A stretch of 64,000 bases of DNA from Acanthococcus lagerstroemiae (GCA_031841125.1 CM063106.1:72652101-72716100); one strand, 5' to 3'; positions 24,101 to 36,700 are shown, counted from the stretch's first letter. The notes: generated from the sequence alone by a model not told the origin. Translations and numbers: made by a program.

Positions 24101-24397
24101 CAGGGATGTACCGAAGAGTTTTCCCTGCGGGGGGAGGGGCAGAAATTGTGAAAGTCCCAACTGACTTAACTCAAAATTCCCGAGTATCAAGTATCAAAGC
24201 AAAAAAAAACCTTTGACTTATTGGATTTTTCCAACTTCTTAACTCAATTCCCAAGTATTAAAGAAAGAGAAAAAAAACAACTTTTGACTTGTTGGATTTT
24301 CCCAACTCCGCCTGACTGACATGGTAAATTTTCTCAACTGCTGAGTGAAAAATTCCTACAGGAGGGTAAGTTGCCTCCTCCCGTTCGCACGTCCCTG
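24101..24397 (+). mobile_element. hAT-type MITE, CAGGGATGTACC family, copy 2
   Basis: 297 bp starting CAGGGATGTACCGAAG and ending GCACGTCCCTG, flanked by the perfect 8-bp duplication AGCGTAGA (24093-24100 and 24398-24405). It carries an internal duplication around TTGACTTGTTGGATTTT. This is the most complete member of the family in the window. Confidence 0.93.
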
Positions 24398-24405
24398 AGC
24401 GTAGA

Positions 24406-24955
24406 GATGAAGTAAAAATCAGAATAAAAGTATGAAACATGCTACTACAAAAGGGCAGTGATCAAAATATTCAAGTTGTTGTATCCCTGTGTAGGGTCAT
24501 TCCATATGCATTTATCCTTTTCTGTGACGAATAATAGACATGGCCAACGAAACAGTTTTCCACCCTCTTCACAATGGGTTAACCACAAAATGTTTCCATG
24601 TTGTGACACGTGAAAATGTCTAGTAAAAATCAAACCAATTTTCTTTTGCCCGGTTTTTAAAAATTGTAATTTTGGTTTAGGTTTATCCTTAGTAATTTAT
24701 AATATTGGTCATTAAGAGTAAGTCGCGTAAACGGACTTTCAATAAGATCTCAAATAAGCATTTTGTGGGGGGGGGGCATTCACACATAACTAGGTGACTA
24801 GTATGTAGAAAAACATATCACGTTTCACTGTCTACTTCCATGTTCCTGTGTAGCTGAGCCGAGCCAAGCTGGACTCAAAGCGCTTCCAAAACGCAACCAA
24901 ACGTACAGGTTTCGGCGCGTTGAACATGCTAGTGTGTTTTTGTGTTGGTAATTAA
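24406..24955. other. No supported gene
   Basis: Unique sequence with a 10-G run at 24767-24776. Nothing coding. Confidence 0.5.
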
Positions 24956-26080
24956 CATGGGGAAAATCTTTAGAAAAAATTTCCAATGATTTCCAAGAAA
25001 TTTCATCAGAATTCTTCGAGAAAATTTTTCGATAATTTTTGAAGTATTTCTGGGAAATACTCGGAAAAAATCTCTGATAATTTTTAAAGAATTTCATTGG
25101 AACTCGGGAAGAATCTCCGATAAATTTTAAGGAATTTTATCGGAAATTGTTGAAGAAAATTCCAATAATTTCCAAAGAATTTCTTTGGAAACGTTGGAAA
25201 AAATCTCCAATAAATTTTAAGGAATTTTATTGGAAATTGTTGGAAACTAATTCCAATAATTTCCGAAAAATCTCATCGGAAATCTTTAGGAAAAATTTCC
25301 AATAATTTCCAAAAAAAATTTCATTAAACTCTTCGAGAATATTTTCCGATAATTTTTGAATTATTAAATCATCGGAGTATTCCCCCCGAATATTTCCTAT
25401 GACAAAACTTCCTCGAAGAATTTTGATGAAACTTTTTGGAAATTATAGGAAATTTTTTCTAAAGGTTTCCGATGAGATTCTTCAGACATTATCGAAATTT
25501 TTCCCAACAATGTCCTTTGAAATTTCTTTAAAATTATCGGAGATCTTTCTTGAGTATTTCTCAGAAATACTTCAAAAATTATCGAAAAATTTTCTTGAAG
25601 AATTTTGATGAAACTTTTTTGGAAATCATTGGAAATTTTTCTAAAGATTTCCGATAAAATTCTATGGACATTATCGGAATTTTTTCCAAAGATTTCCGAT
25701 GAAATTCCTTAATAATCATATCCGAGAGTTTTTCCGTTTCCAAAAAAATTCTTTAAAAATGATCGGAGATTTTTCCCGAGTTCGGATGAATTTTTTTTTA
25801 AATTATACGAGATTTTCCTACAATTTCCAATGAAATTCCTTAAAATTTATCGGAAATTTTTCCCGAGTTCCGATGAAATTCCGTAAAATTTATCGGAGAT
25901 TTTCCCCGACGTTTCCGAAGAAATTCCTTGGAAATTATTGGAATTTTTTTCCAACAATGCCGATGAAATTCCTTAAAAATTATCCGAGATTTTCCCCGAA
26001 GTTGCCGAAGAAATTCTCCGGAGGTTATCGAACATTTTTCCTGACGAGTTTCGATAAAATTTCTCAAAAACCACGAAGTT
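24956..26080. repeat. Degenerate 45-bp minisatellite in two opposed blocks
   Basis: Units of about 45 bp built on GATGAAATTCCTTAAAAATT and TCGGAGATTTTTCCC repeat through 1.1 kb. Left of about 25390 they run on the minus strand, right of it on the plus strand. Translations give a 15-residue periodicity (KFLKNYRRFSP-like units) in frames at 25399-25608 and 25873-26097 (plus) and 24825-25097 (minus). The repeat creates these frames; they are not evidence of a gene. Confidence 0.85.
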
Positions 26081-26384
26081 CCCCCCCCCCCGAATAGTTG
26101 CATTTTCTGTTCTCCGTCACGGCGCCACAGAGCACAATAATGTTGCGTTTAAATTTGAATAGACGGCCATCGTGTGCCCGTTTATTCATAATTACCACGC
26201 AACATGCCGGGTTTTCCTATTTTGCAACGAAAACTGAATAACCCTGTATGCGTCTTGTAAGTCCCAAAATGTCAAAAATTTGTACTTGACACCACCTTTC
26301 TCATGATTTCGGAGCCCTAGGATGCGCTGGATGTAGGAAATCACGTGATGAACCCAAACTTTTTTTCGCACAGATTTGTTTTTG
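26081..26384. other. Spacer between two repeat arrays
   Basis: An 11-C run (26081-26091) is followed by CpG-containing sequence and, near 26240, GAATAACCCTGTAT, which resembles the end of a DNA transposon. No gene. Confidence 0.4.
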
Positions 26385-27182
26385 GTGGAAGTTTACTTTT
26401 CAATGACGTGCATAGCTATTTGGATTATCGGCAATGAGAAATTCAAAAATTTGTAAATGGCAACATTTTTAGGTATCTGATTTTGGATAGGTTTTGGCTA
26501 GGGAGACCCTGTCTCCCAAAATTGATGAATTTGCCATTTTTCTTCACGAATTCGTATTTTGGAGGAACTGCCCTATCCAACGATGTGCATGAAGCCACTT
26601 TGATAACTTGCGTTCAGAAACTCAAAAATTTGTAAATTAGAATCACTTTTGAGTCTAAAATTGAATTTAAGTTCCCAAAACGGGTTGAATCGGGAGGAAA
26701 GTGTGACATTCGGAATCAGCGACCTCGAAAACCCCCTTTTCGATAGTCTGTTTGCTAGGTTATGATACTCCAATTTTGGACGGATTTTAGTCATTTCTAG
26801 GCCCCTTACCCCCAAATTTGATGAATTTTGAATTTTTTTTCATGGATTTATACTCTGGAGGAAGTTCCGTATTCAACGATGTGCGTGAAGCCACTTTAAT
26901 AATCTGCATTCAGAAAGACAAAAATTTGTGAATAAGAACCAATTTTAGGTTGAAAATTTGGGTTTTAATGCCCCAAACCGGGTTAAATCGTGTATTCGGA
27001 ATCAGTGATCTCGAAAATCCTTTTTTCAATCGATTGTTTGCTAGGTTATGATACTTTGATTTGTAATGAATTTTGGTCATCTTTAGGTCCCTTGCCTCCA
27101 AAATTGATGAATTATTTTCACGGATTCGTATTTTGCAGGATATGCCCTGTCCAGCAATGTGCATAAAGGCATACTTTTCCAT
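26385..27182. repeat. Tandem array, unit about 300 bp
   Basis: A landmark CAACGATGTGCATGAAGCCACTTT occurs in related forms at about 26402, 26580, 26876 and 27153. The sequences between share TCAAAAATTTGTAAAT, GGTTATGATACTCC and AAAATTGATGAATTT. The first unit is shortened to about 180 bp, the others are 280-300 bp. Minus-strand frames here are repeat by-products. Confidence 0.8.
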
Positions 27183-27589
27183 TTAAGATTCCGAAGTTGG
27201 TGGCACGTTACAGCCTCCCATAAATGGGGGAGAACATTTTTCAAGCCAAGAAACTAGACCTTGCCGCAGGAGGATATAGCAATTTGTTCGGCAAAGATCC
27301 GCCAATTGGTTCGGGGGAAAATAGTAGGGGGTAACTTTAGTGGAACACTCTGTATACTTAAGCGTAAGCGTCAATACAGTCTCCGTTTTGCCCCATGTTT
27401 CATTATCTTTTATTTGTTACAAGTTGAAGTTGATGGCTCTTACCTTGCTTGCCTGGAATGCACGCCACTGATCTGATTTATTGTATGTAGATGATCTAGC
27501 GCGGAGTAGTTCTTTCTGAATCAAGCTTGTTCAGAGGGTTGCCGGGACTGTCGCGTTTTCGCATTGCAACTAAGCTCAGCACTCAAGAC
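27183..27589. other. No supported gene; possible element end
   Basis: Near 27340 the complement reads CAGAGTGTTCCACTAAAGTT, similar to termini of DNA transposons, and may mark one end of the element carrying the 300-bp array. Nothing coding. Confidence 0.35.
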
Positions 27590-28182
27590 CAGTAGCGTAG
27601 CGTGAAAAATTGAGCTGGGTAGACAAAAGTTTTTGAAGATACACACAAGGTTAGACAGAACTGTATATTTATGAGTACATAAGGAACATAGGTAAAAAAA
27701 TTACAAGGGAACTTGGAAGCAGCATGCTTTATAGCTTTGCTTTCAAAATTTTTCATAATAGTTAGACCCAATTTACTCCATGGTTCATCTCCTTGTAACA
27801 TCAAACAATAGCAACAATGTAAGGTACTTTTTATGCTATTACCTACTAACCATTCATATTTCATGTACCAAGAATTTTGAAATTTTCGCACATATTTACC
27901 ATCTGTCTGTCTCAAATCCAAGGACGGTTTATATTTCAAAATACGTGATTTTACCAACACCTTTTCTTCAAACTCTAACAAACTCAGAGGTTTCAATATC
28001 AAATAATTAACCAAATAATCATCAGGTACCGATGCAATGGAATTCATATCAAAAACGCAAGAGGAAAAATGACACTTGCAAATCAAAACAAGTACAAATG
28101 AGAAAACACTGCAGTACAGGACATGCATGCGCTGGCCGTAAAGATGCAGTAGTCTGGTAGCATAAACCGCGTACCTACACAT
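27583..28182 (-). pseudogene. hAT transposase N-terminal fragment (ZMYM/TTF-type finger)
   Basis: A 199-codon minus-strand frame, the longest in the window. Residues of about 97-160 match the N-terminal zinc finger of ZMYM1-like hAT transposases: KYVRKFQNSWY, KYEWL, LHCCYC (candidate zinc ligands C123 and C126), W135 with G139, then NFESKAIKH (H153). The usual second His a few residues after H153 is not present (SKFP instead of SKSH), so the finger is probably damaged. The first ~45 residues and the last ~40 look like translated non-coding sequence, and the frame runs a few bases past the element end. The DDE catalytic core is absent. In an intact element this finger would bind the transposon ends. 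Confidence 0.75.
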
Positions 28183-28490
28183 GCACGATGAGCTGCGCGC
28201 GCAGCATAATTTAAGCGTCTCTCCCTATGTGGTAGACAGTTTCAAATCTGTCTTCTCGTCTTCGCTGTTCTCCCTACTACTCTAGACTCTACACTCTCCA
28301 ACGCGACCAAAATCAGCTTGCGCGCTAGCGCGTTGCGATTTTCCCTCATATTATCACATTATTTGTATCCGTTTTTTTTTTTTAGTTCAGATCTATTTTA
28401 GATTGATGAATTTTGAATAATACATTTCGAATTTGGGAAAATTTTTGGGTAGACGCTGTCTACCTTGTCTCCCCTGACGCTACGCCACTG
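27590..28490. mobile_element. hAT element, internally deleted
   Basis: 901 bp with ends CAGTAGCGTAGCGTGA and, inverted, CAGTGGCGTAGCGTCA, continuing with matching GTAGACA stretches. The perfect 8-bp duplication CTCAAGAC (27582-27589 and 28491-28498) flanks it. The interior holds part of a transposase N-terminus on the minus strand. The catalytic domain is missing, so it is non-autonomous. Confidence 0.96.
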
Positions 28491-31400
28491 CTCAAGACGT
28501 ATACTCACTTCCAACACGTTCCCTGAATCAATCCTCCCAGAATTTCCTCACGGATCTGCCTCTACCTACACTCGAGTTATGGCAAATTTTCATCGCTTCG
28601 TATATGTCATACAGCCTCAAACCACTTTACTGCGAATGCAAATACATATTATCCGAAAGTTTCCGAGCACTTATTTACATAATACGTCGCCGGTAATTCG
28701 ATTTCTGCACCGGTACTGACCGCTCTGCGAAAACAGGTCACAAAGTACAGAACGTCCGCGATTCCAATCATAATTAACTATTCAGACACCATTTTATCCG
28801 TTGTGTCAGTCGTCAGTGTAGTGCAACTCTCTCCGCGTAATTTTTATAGCGCGACAAATGAAATCCCTCCATTCAGTTCTGTTTACATTAGACAGCGCCG
28901 TTCTTCGTCCTTCAAAGAAAGAAAAGAAAGAAAAAAAAAAAAAAGGAAAAAAAACTGTATATTATCACTGCCAAGTAACATTAATTTCAACACTGGTATG
29001 AACGTACCTATAAAGGTGTTGACCAAAATAACTTTTGCATCCAGTGATGTGGAGGAGGGATGAAAAGGATTCCTGAAGCAGCCACGTAGGTGATAACCTT
29101 TGCAACTGGAAGTCGCCAATTGTCCGAATGGGTCAATGAGAAATGTGAGTATATATTGGCGAATACCTAGTCTTTCTCTATCTCTCTTGTGTCGTGGAAA
29201 CGACGTTATTTATTACAGAAAGAGAAGACCGACGATCGTGGATTCAGGTCACGGTTTAATTGAAATATCCGTGATTAACGAGTATCGCCGCATCGACAGG
29301 GGTATGCGTCAATATAAATTACCAATCTTCGTTTATACTAAACATATATCAGAGATCACCGATGTATGTAATAAATGCTCGACTGTGCCGAAAATTATTT
29401 ATTGCTCGGTACAGTATCGACGAGAAAGGTCGCTCACCTATTTGCAGAAACCGAAAGTTGCGAATCTGGCGAGGTAGAGGAGACATTCACCCCGGCGCTT
29501 GCCCGCGTCACGTCGTGCCATTATGTCGGAAAATTTGTCTGCATTCGATGACTCGTCCTGTATCCGGCGTGTCATCAATTGAGACGTCATCTCCGACGTA
29601 ACCCGAAGCGGCAAAGTACAGCCGAGTCGATAATCCCGGAGCAAGTAGATTGAAAGAGAAAATCGAAACGCCGACCGGGCACAAGGAATTACAGAGTCGA
29701 AAGATGCAGGCAAGACAAAATGGACTGCCAAGTATTAGGAAGGGTCAGGACGCGAGAGTCACGCATGATTCTGATTCACGGATAAGGATTGCTATATAGC
29801 CACTTAATCCCGCGCTACAATCGAGGGGTACGAACGAATTCAAATGGAAATAGCTTTTGATAAAGAAAAGCTTTGACAAATGACAATACGAAACCGAGTA
29901 CGTCGAAAATATTGTGGCAGGAAGTCAACGGCGTTCAAGGGGTTCTAAGTAGCTATAAATTACAACCGCAAGACGGTATTTAAAAATATAAACGTTCACC
30001 TTGATTTTCTCGAACAATGAAAACAAATTGAGATTCACACCGTGCCACTAATTCCGAACACTTGAACTGTTGCCTGCTTTGAATAATGGCTTTATCGGGC
30101 TAATATTTATCTTTTTTTTTTTCGAAACCGCATGCAGCCCTTCACGACACCCTTATTGTACTTAGACTTTTTTGTGAACCTCACTTCTTTGTGTAGTTGA
30201 TTTATCGACAACAGGTATCGAGTATTTTGTAGACCACTGAGTCGGCACTCTTTCGGTCGCGAATATTGCAAACTCATCCAGAAACGTAGGTGCCTTCGTA
30301 CCCGACTAATTAATTTCTTTGTGCAGTCGACTCGGTTATATTTTCATCGTAATTATCTTGCATACATTCCGAAAGCTTGTAATTATTCGGCGTATTTTGA
30401 TCTGTTTGAGAATCAAGATGATAAAAAAGCTGAATCCGATACGTGCCTTACGTTTTTAATGGGTACCGATGAAGTAGGCGGACATATTACACAAGTGGTA
30501 ACAAACGGTGGAGTAAACAATATGTCATGTAACAATAACCGACGGGAAAACGAGTCAATTAAACCAGAGTGTGGATCGGAACGTCTAATCCGTGTATTTG
30601 TGAACGCGTTGCCCTGCGAAAAAAAAAAAAAGAGAATAAAATTCCATCAGTCGTGAATCTTCGAGCTTCGTTAATTAGGAGGAAGCCGATTGAATTTGTG
30701 TGTTGGCCGGCGTTAAATGAAACGTAAATCCTAATAAAACTGCTGCCCGACCGACCGGAAGAACGGTCCCTGGTCAGCCTTCGCTGTGGCGAAACTTTTT
30801 CCCCGAATCTATCGAAAACGGGAGAGTAAAAATAGAAAGAAGAAATGAATAATGTTAGCTGTTAACGCCAAGTCCCCTCACCCTATGGCGACCAGCGGAA
30901 CGCCATACACGATTAAGAGAAACTGTCCCTTAAGACTAATTTAGAACCGAATACCATCTTCGTCACTATTGTACAGTGAGATTCAGAAAATAAAACCCTA
31001 AGCTTCTACTTTATTGTCTTCGTGGTTGGTGATGCTGAAACGCGCATTATCGAATTCGTCATCGAGATTTATGAATCTGTTGAATTGGGAATCTTCTATA
31101 CAGATGCTGACAAACAAGAAAATGACTTTCTTTTAGCAATGAGGTAGAGGATAAAAGCAGAGTGGCGAATGTTCTCTTGATCAGGGTGTTCCAGCACATC
31201 TAATAAAGAACAACGAACACTAGTCCTCTAGACCGCCGCTTGTATTTGAGAGAGACAATGGGGGCATCTGCCCACCCCGGAGAAAAATGCTGAGATTAGA
31301 AACAATTCACAAATAGCGGAGTCGAACTGAGTTTCAAACGAGCTCGCTAGAGTTTTTTCTTCTTCGTATCCGATGCTGGACATTGGTGGTCGCGATTTCT

Positions 31401-31741
31401 GACGCGCGACTCTCCTGGGCAGGTTAGTCTGGGTAGTTTGCCGTTGCTGTCCCCACGGTTTTGTTACGTTACAGTTTCCCTTCTCAGTGCCGAAGAGCAT
31501 GCAGCCGCAGTTCGCTTACTACCTTCTTGTTTCACAACGTGCTCACGCACAATATCAGTCTTTCTGATCTGATGGTAACACGCCTTGCGACTTATCTTGT
31601 TCGTGTGAACTGGCGGGGTTACAGGACGCGCTATGTTTCCCTCTCGATTGATAATGTAGTCGTGTTCGCTAGGATGTTAGTAGGGGTATTCGAATATCGG
31701 CTTTTCGGTGTTGGAGGGACTCGAATCCGAGACGTAAAGGC
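28491..31741. other. No supported gene; CpG-rich unique DNA
   Basis: 28700-30700 is mainly non-repetitive with frequent CpG. Frames of 111-125 codons (29100-29477 and 30321-30656, plus) lack recognisable domains. An A-rich tract lies at 28918-28955. These are candidate conserved non-coding elements or missed small exons. Confidence 0.35.
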
Positions 31742-32031
31742 GTCGCTGTGTGGCCAAGTGGTAACGTGTTCGCTTCGCAATCCTTAAAGCTTGTCCACAT
31801 TATGCCGATCGGCAAATGCCGAATATAGTGAGGACGATGTTGGCACGGTTCTGTTGTGCCGCGCCATGTTGAACGGCACAAAATCTCGATCGGCAAAATG
31901 TCGATCTCATCAAAGGGTTGTTGCATCAACAAGTCGTCCTCACTATGATCGGCTTTTGCCGATCAATATAGTGTGGACGCAAGCTTTAAGGATTGCGAAG
32001 CGGACACGTTACCACTTGGCCACACAGCGAC
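31742..32031. mobile_element. Palindromic element with tRNA-like arms
   Basis: 52-bp arms 31742-31793 and 31980-32031 are inverted copies with one visible mismatch. Each arm contains TGGCCAAGTGGTAAC, a close match to the pol III A box. The interior repeats GATCGGCAAA-like words and a second inverted pair (AGTGAGGACG and complement). No target duplication was found. Confidence 0.75.
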
Positions 32032-32279
32032 TAGAGGTTTTTAAAGAGTTTCAGCGCACTAAGGCGATGAAACAAAGAATGATCACAATTTGGTCAACGA
32101 GTCATCAATTAGTCGCATAAATGTGACTGCAGTTTTTCAATGACAGTTTTGAAAACGTGATTAATATATTAAAAGTGGTTGAAAACGTTCTGAATTGATC
32201 TCTGTCACGTCACCTTAGTGAAAAATAGCCTCAGATTTTCAGCATATTAGTAATAAGTCACTGTACATGGGGAGGGTGT

Positions 32280-33160
32280 ATCGAAGGCTGTAAATGAGTT
32301 TTAAGGGGTCGTAGTAAGTTTCAAACAAGTGTTGAAGGATCTATGAGTCTTAAAAAGTCGTGATTAAGTCTTGAAGAGTCCTGATCATGTCTTTAAGAAT
32401 CCGAAACTGTCATCTTTAGCATGCCCCCCCCCCAGTCTAGTGTTCAAAGGGGGTGTGGTCGTGACCAAAGAGAGAGGGTTTGTTAGAAGGGGTGCTAAAA
32501 TTGGAAAAACCACTACTTGGTGAAGTCGTATAGAGGTTCTAAATCTGCCCCCACCCTTGGCTACGTCACTGGTAAGTTTACATGATTCGAGTCTCTAGAA
32601 GTCTGCAAGAGTCGTAAGAGTTTTCAACGAGTCTTGGTTGCAAGCGCGGATCCAGACGATCATTTTGGGGAGGAAAATAACAGAAAGAAAAGCGCGCGAA
32701 AATTTTCTTACTGTCCCCTCCCCGCAGATTCCCCCTCCCCTCCTTCACAGTTTTTAGGGGGATTTACCCAGCCCCTCTCCTCCGTGGATTCGTGCCTGGG
32801 ATGGTCTGAAAAAATCTTTAAAAAGTGTGAAAGAGTTTTAAAGCGGATCTACTTGTTTTGAACGAGTCTGGATGAATTCTTTTCTTCACCGTGTCTTTGA
32901 GAGAGGTAAATAATACTCAGAGAATGTTAAACAGTTAGTGAATTTTAAAAAAGAGCCTTAGAAAGTCTTAAACACTTCTAGAAATGTTTTAAAGTGTCTT
33001 TTAGAGTCTCATACAAGTCTTGAATAGCTGGGAGAGGTCTGGACTGTCTCGATTAAGTTTCAAAGCGTTATACTGACAAGTGTTAGCGAGTTTTAAGTTT
33101 AGAAAAGCCTTAACAAGTTTGAAGAGTTTAAAAGCTGTGACAATTGAAGACTGAGTAATC
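32280..33160. repeat. Degenerate AAGAGTCTTAA-rich region
   Basis: Words such as GAGTCTTAAAAAGTC, AAGTCTTGAAGAGTC and GAAAGTCTTAAAC recur irregularly at spacings of about 15-25 bp, interrupted by C/G-rich insertions at about 32410-32575 and 32641-32798. Similar sequence lies at 22.2-22.3 and 37.8-38.3 kb. Confidence 0.6.
32641..32798. mobile_element. Possible small MITE
   Basis: Ends CAAGCGCGGATCCA and, inverted, CAGGCACGAATCCA enclose 158 bp of C/T-rich sequence within the AAGAGTCTTAA-rich region. No clean target duplication was found, so the call is tentative. Confidence 0.4.
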
Positions 33161-33645
33161 TTAGCTAATCTTCAGACTTGTCCTTCTCCCCTGATAAACG
33201 ATGAAATTGGATGGTATCCTGATGAACATTGAAAATTCTCCGAAAGTAGTTGTGCAATCGAAAATCCAGTGAGGTGAAAGAAATTTATTGATATCATCCT
33301 TGGAAAGGCATTTTGATTTTCGACTTACACAAAGAAACAGCTGTACAAATTGTTCAAAAGTCTAAGTAATTCCTTATGTACGAGCACTCAATTCATAAGT
33401 GTAAACAACCGACCTGGAGTGGGGGATCATGGGGGGGGGGGTGACAAGTATGAAAATAGTGTCAAAAATGTTTTCGCGTGTATAATTTTTCATCCCTCTT
33501 CCTTTTGTATGTGTGTGTGGGGGGGGGGGTAGAGAATTTGGAGGCTAAGCCCCGAGTTTTTTTTTTTTTTTTGGTGTTTGATTAATTTATTAATGTTATG
33601 GCGGGAAAAGATCTGAGTACTCTGGAGGAGGTGATGGTGTGGTGG
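33161..33645. other. No supported gene
   Basis: Contains 11-G runs near 33431 and 33519 and a T tract at about 33559-33575. No gene. Confidence 0.5.
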
Positions 33646-33745
33646 GACGTATGGCGATGCACGCATGCCAAAGTGGCCCCTATGACACCGCACCCCCGGG
33701 CCCGGAAACTACTCTTTCGAGTATCGCATCAGTGGTCGGAGGGAA
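33646..33745 (-). mobile_element. Short SINE-like repeat, copy 3
   Basis: Reverse complement of the repeat at 22663-22771 and 23828-23925: ATGGCGATGCACGCATGCCA and TTTCGAGTATCGCATCAGTG are the two conserved blocks. It lies inside a 63-codon frame of no meaning. Confidence 0.75.
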
Positions 33746-36700
33746 CTCTGGAAGAGATGATTGATGCAATTGTTACTATTTTTACGTAATTTGAATTTTC
33801 CCTCCTTGGATCCTTCACTGACCAAACATAACTTCAATCCATTACATCAATTCGTGCACAGGAACGAACATTCCAGTTTACTATACGGTACCACTGCGGT
33901 ACCGCTTGGGCTATGAGTGAGTTACCTTGTCGCCGAATTATTTATCCAGGAACTAAACATCATTCAATTTACTATACGGTACTGCTATAGTAGTGCTTTG
34001 ATGTGACCGCTTCTTCACTAAGGAGAGGGAGACAGCTTGGGACAAAAAACTCTTTTCAACGTTAAAATTTCAGCAAACGAGCAAAAAATGCCTTAATTCG
34101 ATTGTTGCGCCTGTGTTCGAGAAATACAATCTTTTGGAAGGGGGAGGGGGCAACGCCATCATTTACATATTTCCAACGATGTAGTCTTAATAGTATCAAC
34201 TAGTCTTTATCTGAGTGAAATGAAACTGTACAGTCGTTCAGGGACGTACTGTATCGTTTTTGTGGTTGTGGGAGTGATAGTGGAGGAGGCGGAAAGGAGG
34301 AGAAGGAGTAGGAGGGAATTCAAATTTTTTCAGCTGAGTTCAATTTTACGAAATGAGAATTTAATTTTACCAATTGACATTTATTAAAAATTGATGTCGC
34401 TGTTTGAAATAATGTGAACTGTGGTTACAATTTTGCCATTCAAGGATCGGTTTTGCTCGGACTTGTCAGTTGATGAAATAGTTTGAGATGAAGCACTTGT
34501 CATGGCTCTTTCAGACATCGAGACGTATTGAAAAGTTGAAAGGGCTATTCTTTCTTCTTATTTGTCTGTACCCTAACGGACAGTACCGCCCATATTGGGC
34601 ACTGCCGAAAACTTGTTGGGCAGCTTCAAAAAATTTGGGCAGCTCCGAAAAAGAAAGGAAGAACATGCTTTTAAAAATTTTATATATTCAAAAAAATGAA
34701 AACGAATGTAAAAAAATCATAATTTTGAAAAATGTATTAAATGATTAAAGAATAAGTAATGAACGTAATGAAAACGAATGTAATACTTAATGTAAAAAAA
34801 TTCAAAAGTAGGTAAGTAATGTAATCGTGAGCAAAATTATTTAAACACTCGACGCAAATGGTTTTCTGGATTGTATAATTTAGTCGTGGGGTGGTGGGGT
34901 ACTGAGGTAGGGAAAAAATTGTAAAACCATCAGTTGTTCAATTTGGGCAGTTGCAATAAAGAGCTTAGGGTACACACTGGTTAGTGTATACCTCGTGATG
35001 ATCAATTCTTTTGTACATGATTTTTTTCCCATTCGTTCTTTCCGTCTTACAGTTTTCTTTTTTCTTTCCCTCGTTTTGGTGGCACACGCTTTTGTTCCGT
35101 GTACAAATCCAGCAATTTATATGAAAACAGAAAACTCGATTTCCAGGGGGGACAGTCAAGGATGTAGCGAAGACAAATTTTTAACTTGGTAAAATGCCAA
35201 GTGATCGAGTAAATTATGCCATTTTTACACGAACATTTCAGTCAACATGCAAAAAGAAATTTTGACTGCACAGTTTTGCTAAGTGGTCAAGGACAAATTG
35301 GCAGCATTGGCTACTTTTTCATGAGGTGATATGCTGCCCCTTTGTCCCCCTATAGTTACGTCCCTGAATGTCATCACATCTTTACTAATCCGGGACACTA
35401 TAGAGACTAGACATACAAGATCTATATAAATTTACATGTTTTACACGTACATCGTGAGAAGTCGTAGTAGTATCCCCGGGCTAAGCACTTGGACTGATCC
35501 GACATGACGATTACTTATCGTGAGCTGTCCGCACCCCCTTATTTATTGTTTACGCTCCTCACCTCAGGTGCCGGATTTGTACAACAGCCCATCTTCATTA
35601 ACTCACTGGTTAAACCGGCACTGCAATTTCCATCTCAAATACGTGCTTTTAACGGTATAATGCAAATAATGAGTACTAGAACTCCTTAGGCAACCTAATG
35701 AATTTTTTCTGGTAGGTAAACGAAGGATCAAAATGTGGTTTTTGCCATCCTATACCTCGAAGGAAATCTATGACTAACGAGAACCGAAAATCGCAAGGAA
35801 GTACCTTGTTCGGGTATTCAATTACAGTCCCTAATCACCGCAAAAAAAATTTCAGGCTCATTAAAACGGCACACGACGTGACGAGCGAAAAATAATATTT
35901 CTTTTTCTCCCTCGAGACACCTCTAATTACGAATTCTACTAATTATAACTTGCCGACAGAATCCGTTACAGATTAAATCTAGACTTACGCGAATGACGAT
36001 GCGAGCTTGTAATAATAATCTTAATTTTGAAACGAATAAAGAAGACAAAATATAGCCGACGGGGGTACATTTAGCGAACCAGTATTATAGACATAACTTT
36101 TAACTCGTTTCAGAGGCGATGCAGGGCATCTCCGACACCTGAAATTAGTAATAAATGTCTAAGCTTGTCGGATTCGCTCACTATTTACTTTTTTCTTGTT
36201 TTCTCTTAAGAATATTATGCGTATAGTTTGTTACACGAAATGTTTAAGCCTCTGTTTAATTAACACTTCTCGTAAGTACATTGTCCGAAAAATTTAGTTT
36301 TATTCACTTTCATGTCGTGTTTTGGCAGTTTTTTCTTCTTTTTTTTTCTAAGGCGTGTGAATAGTTGCTTCCTACGAAAATATACTCGAGTGCGATAACA
36401 CGTTCGTGTTTGTCGTATTATAGTGGTTCAAGAACCGAGGCACCAAAGAAGATCACAAATTAGTTTTTAGTTGTTTTTTTCCTGTCTCTTTCTCTCCTAC
36501 ATCGATGTCGCGAAGTAAAGATGAAATGTAACGAGAAACCGACAAAAAACAGTGACGATAATTTCGTCAATCTGTGGGTGGCACAGAAACTAGTCGACCA
36601 GTTCCTATAAAACTGTTTCTTAATCTTTCGAAGACTATAATAAAACGCGTTTTACGTCATTTTACAAGCTTAAGTACAAAATTAGAATGACTAGGTGGAT

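Noticed and set aside
34567..34976. TGTACCCTAA and TTAGGGTACA as ends of an element
   Set aside because: The match is 10 bp only and the flanks do not duplicate. It could be chance.
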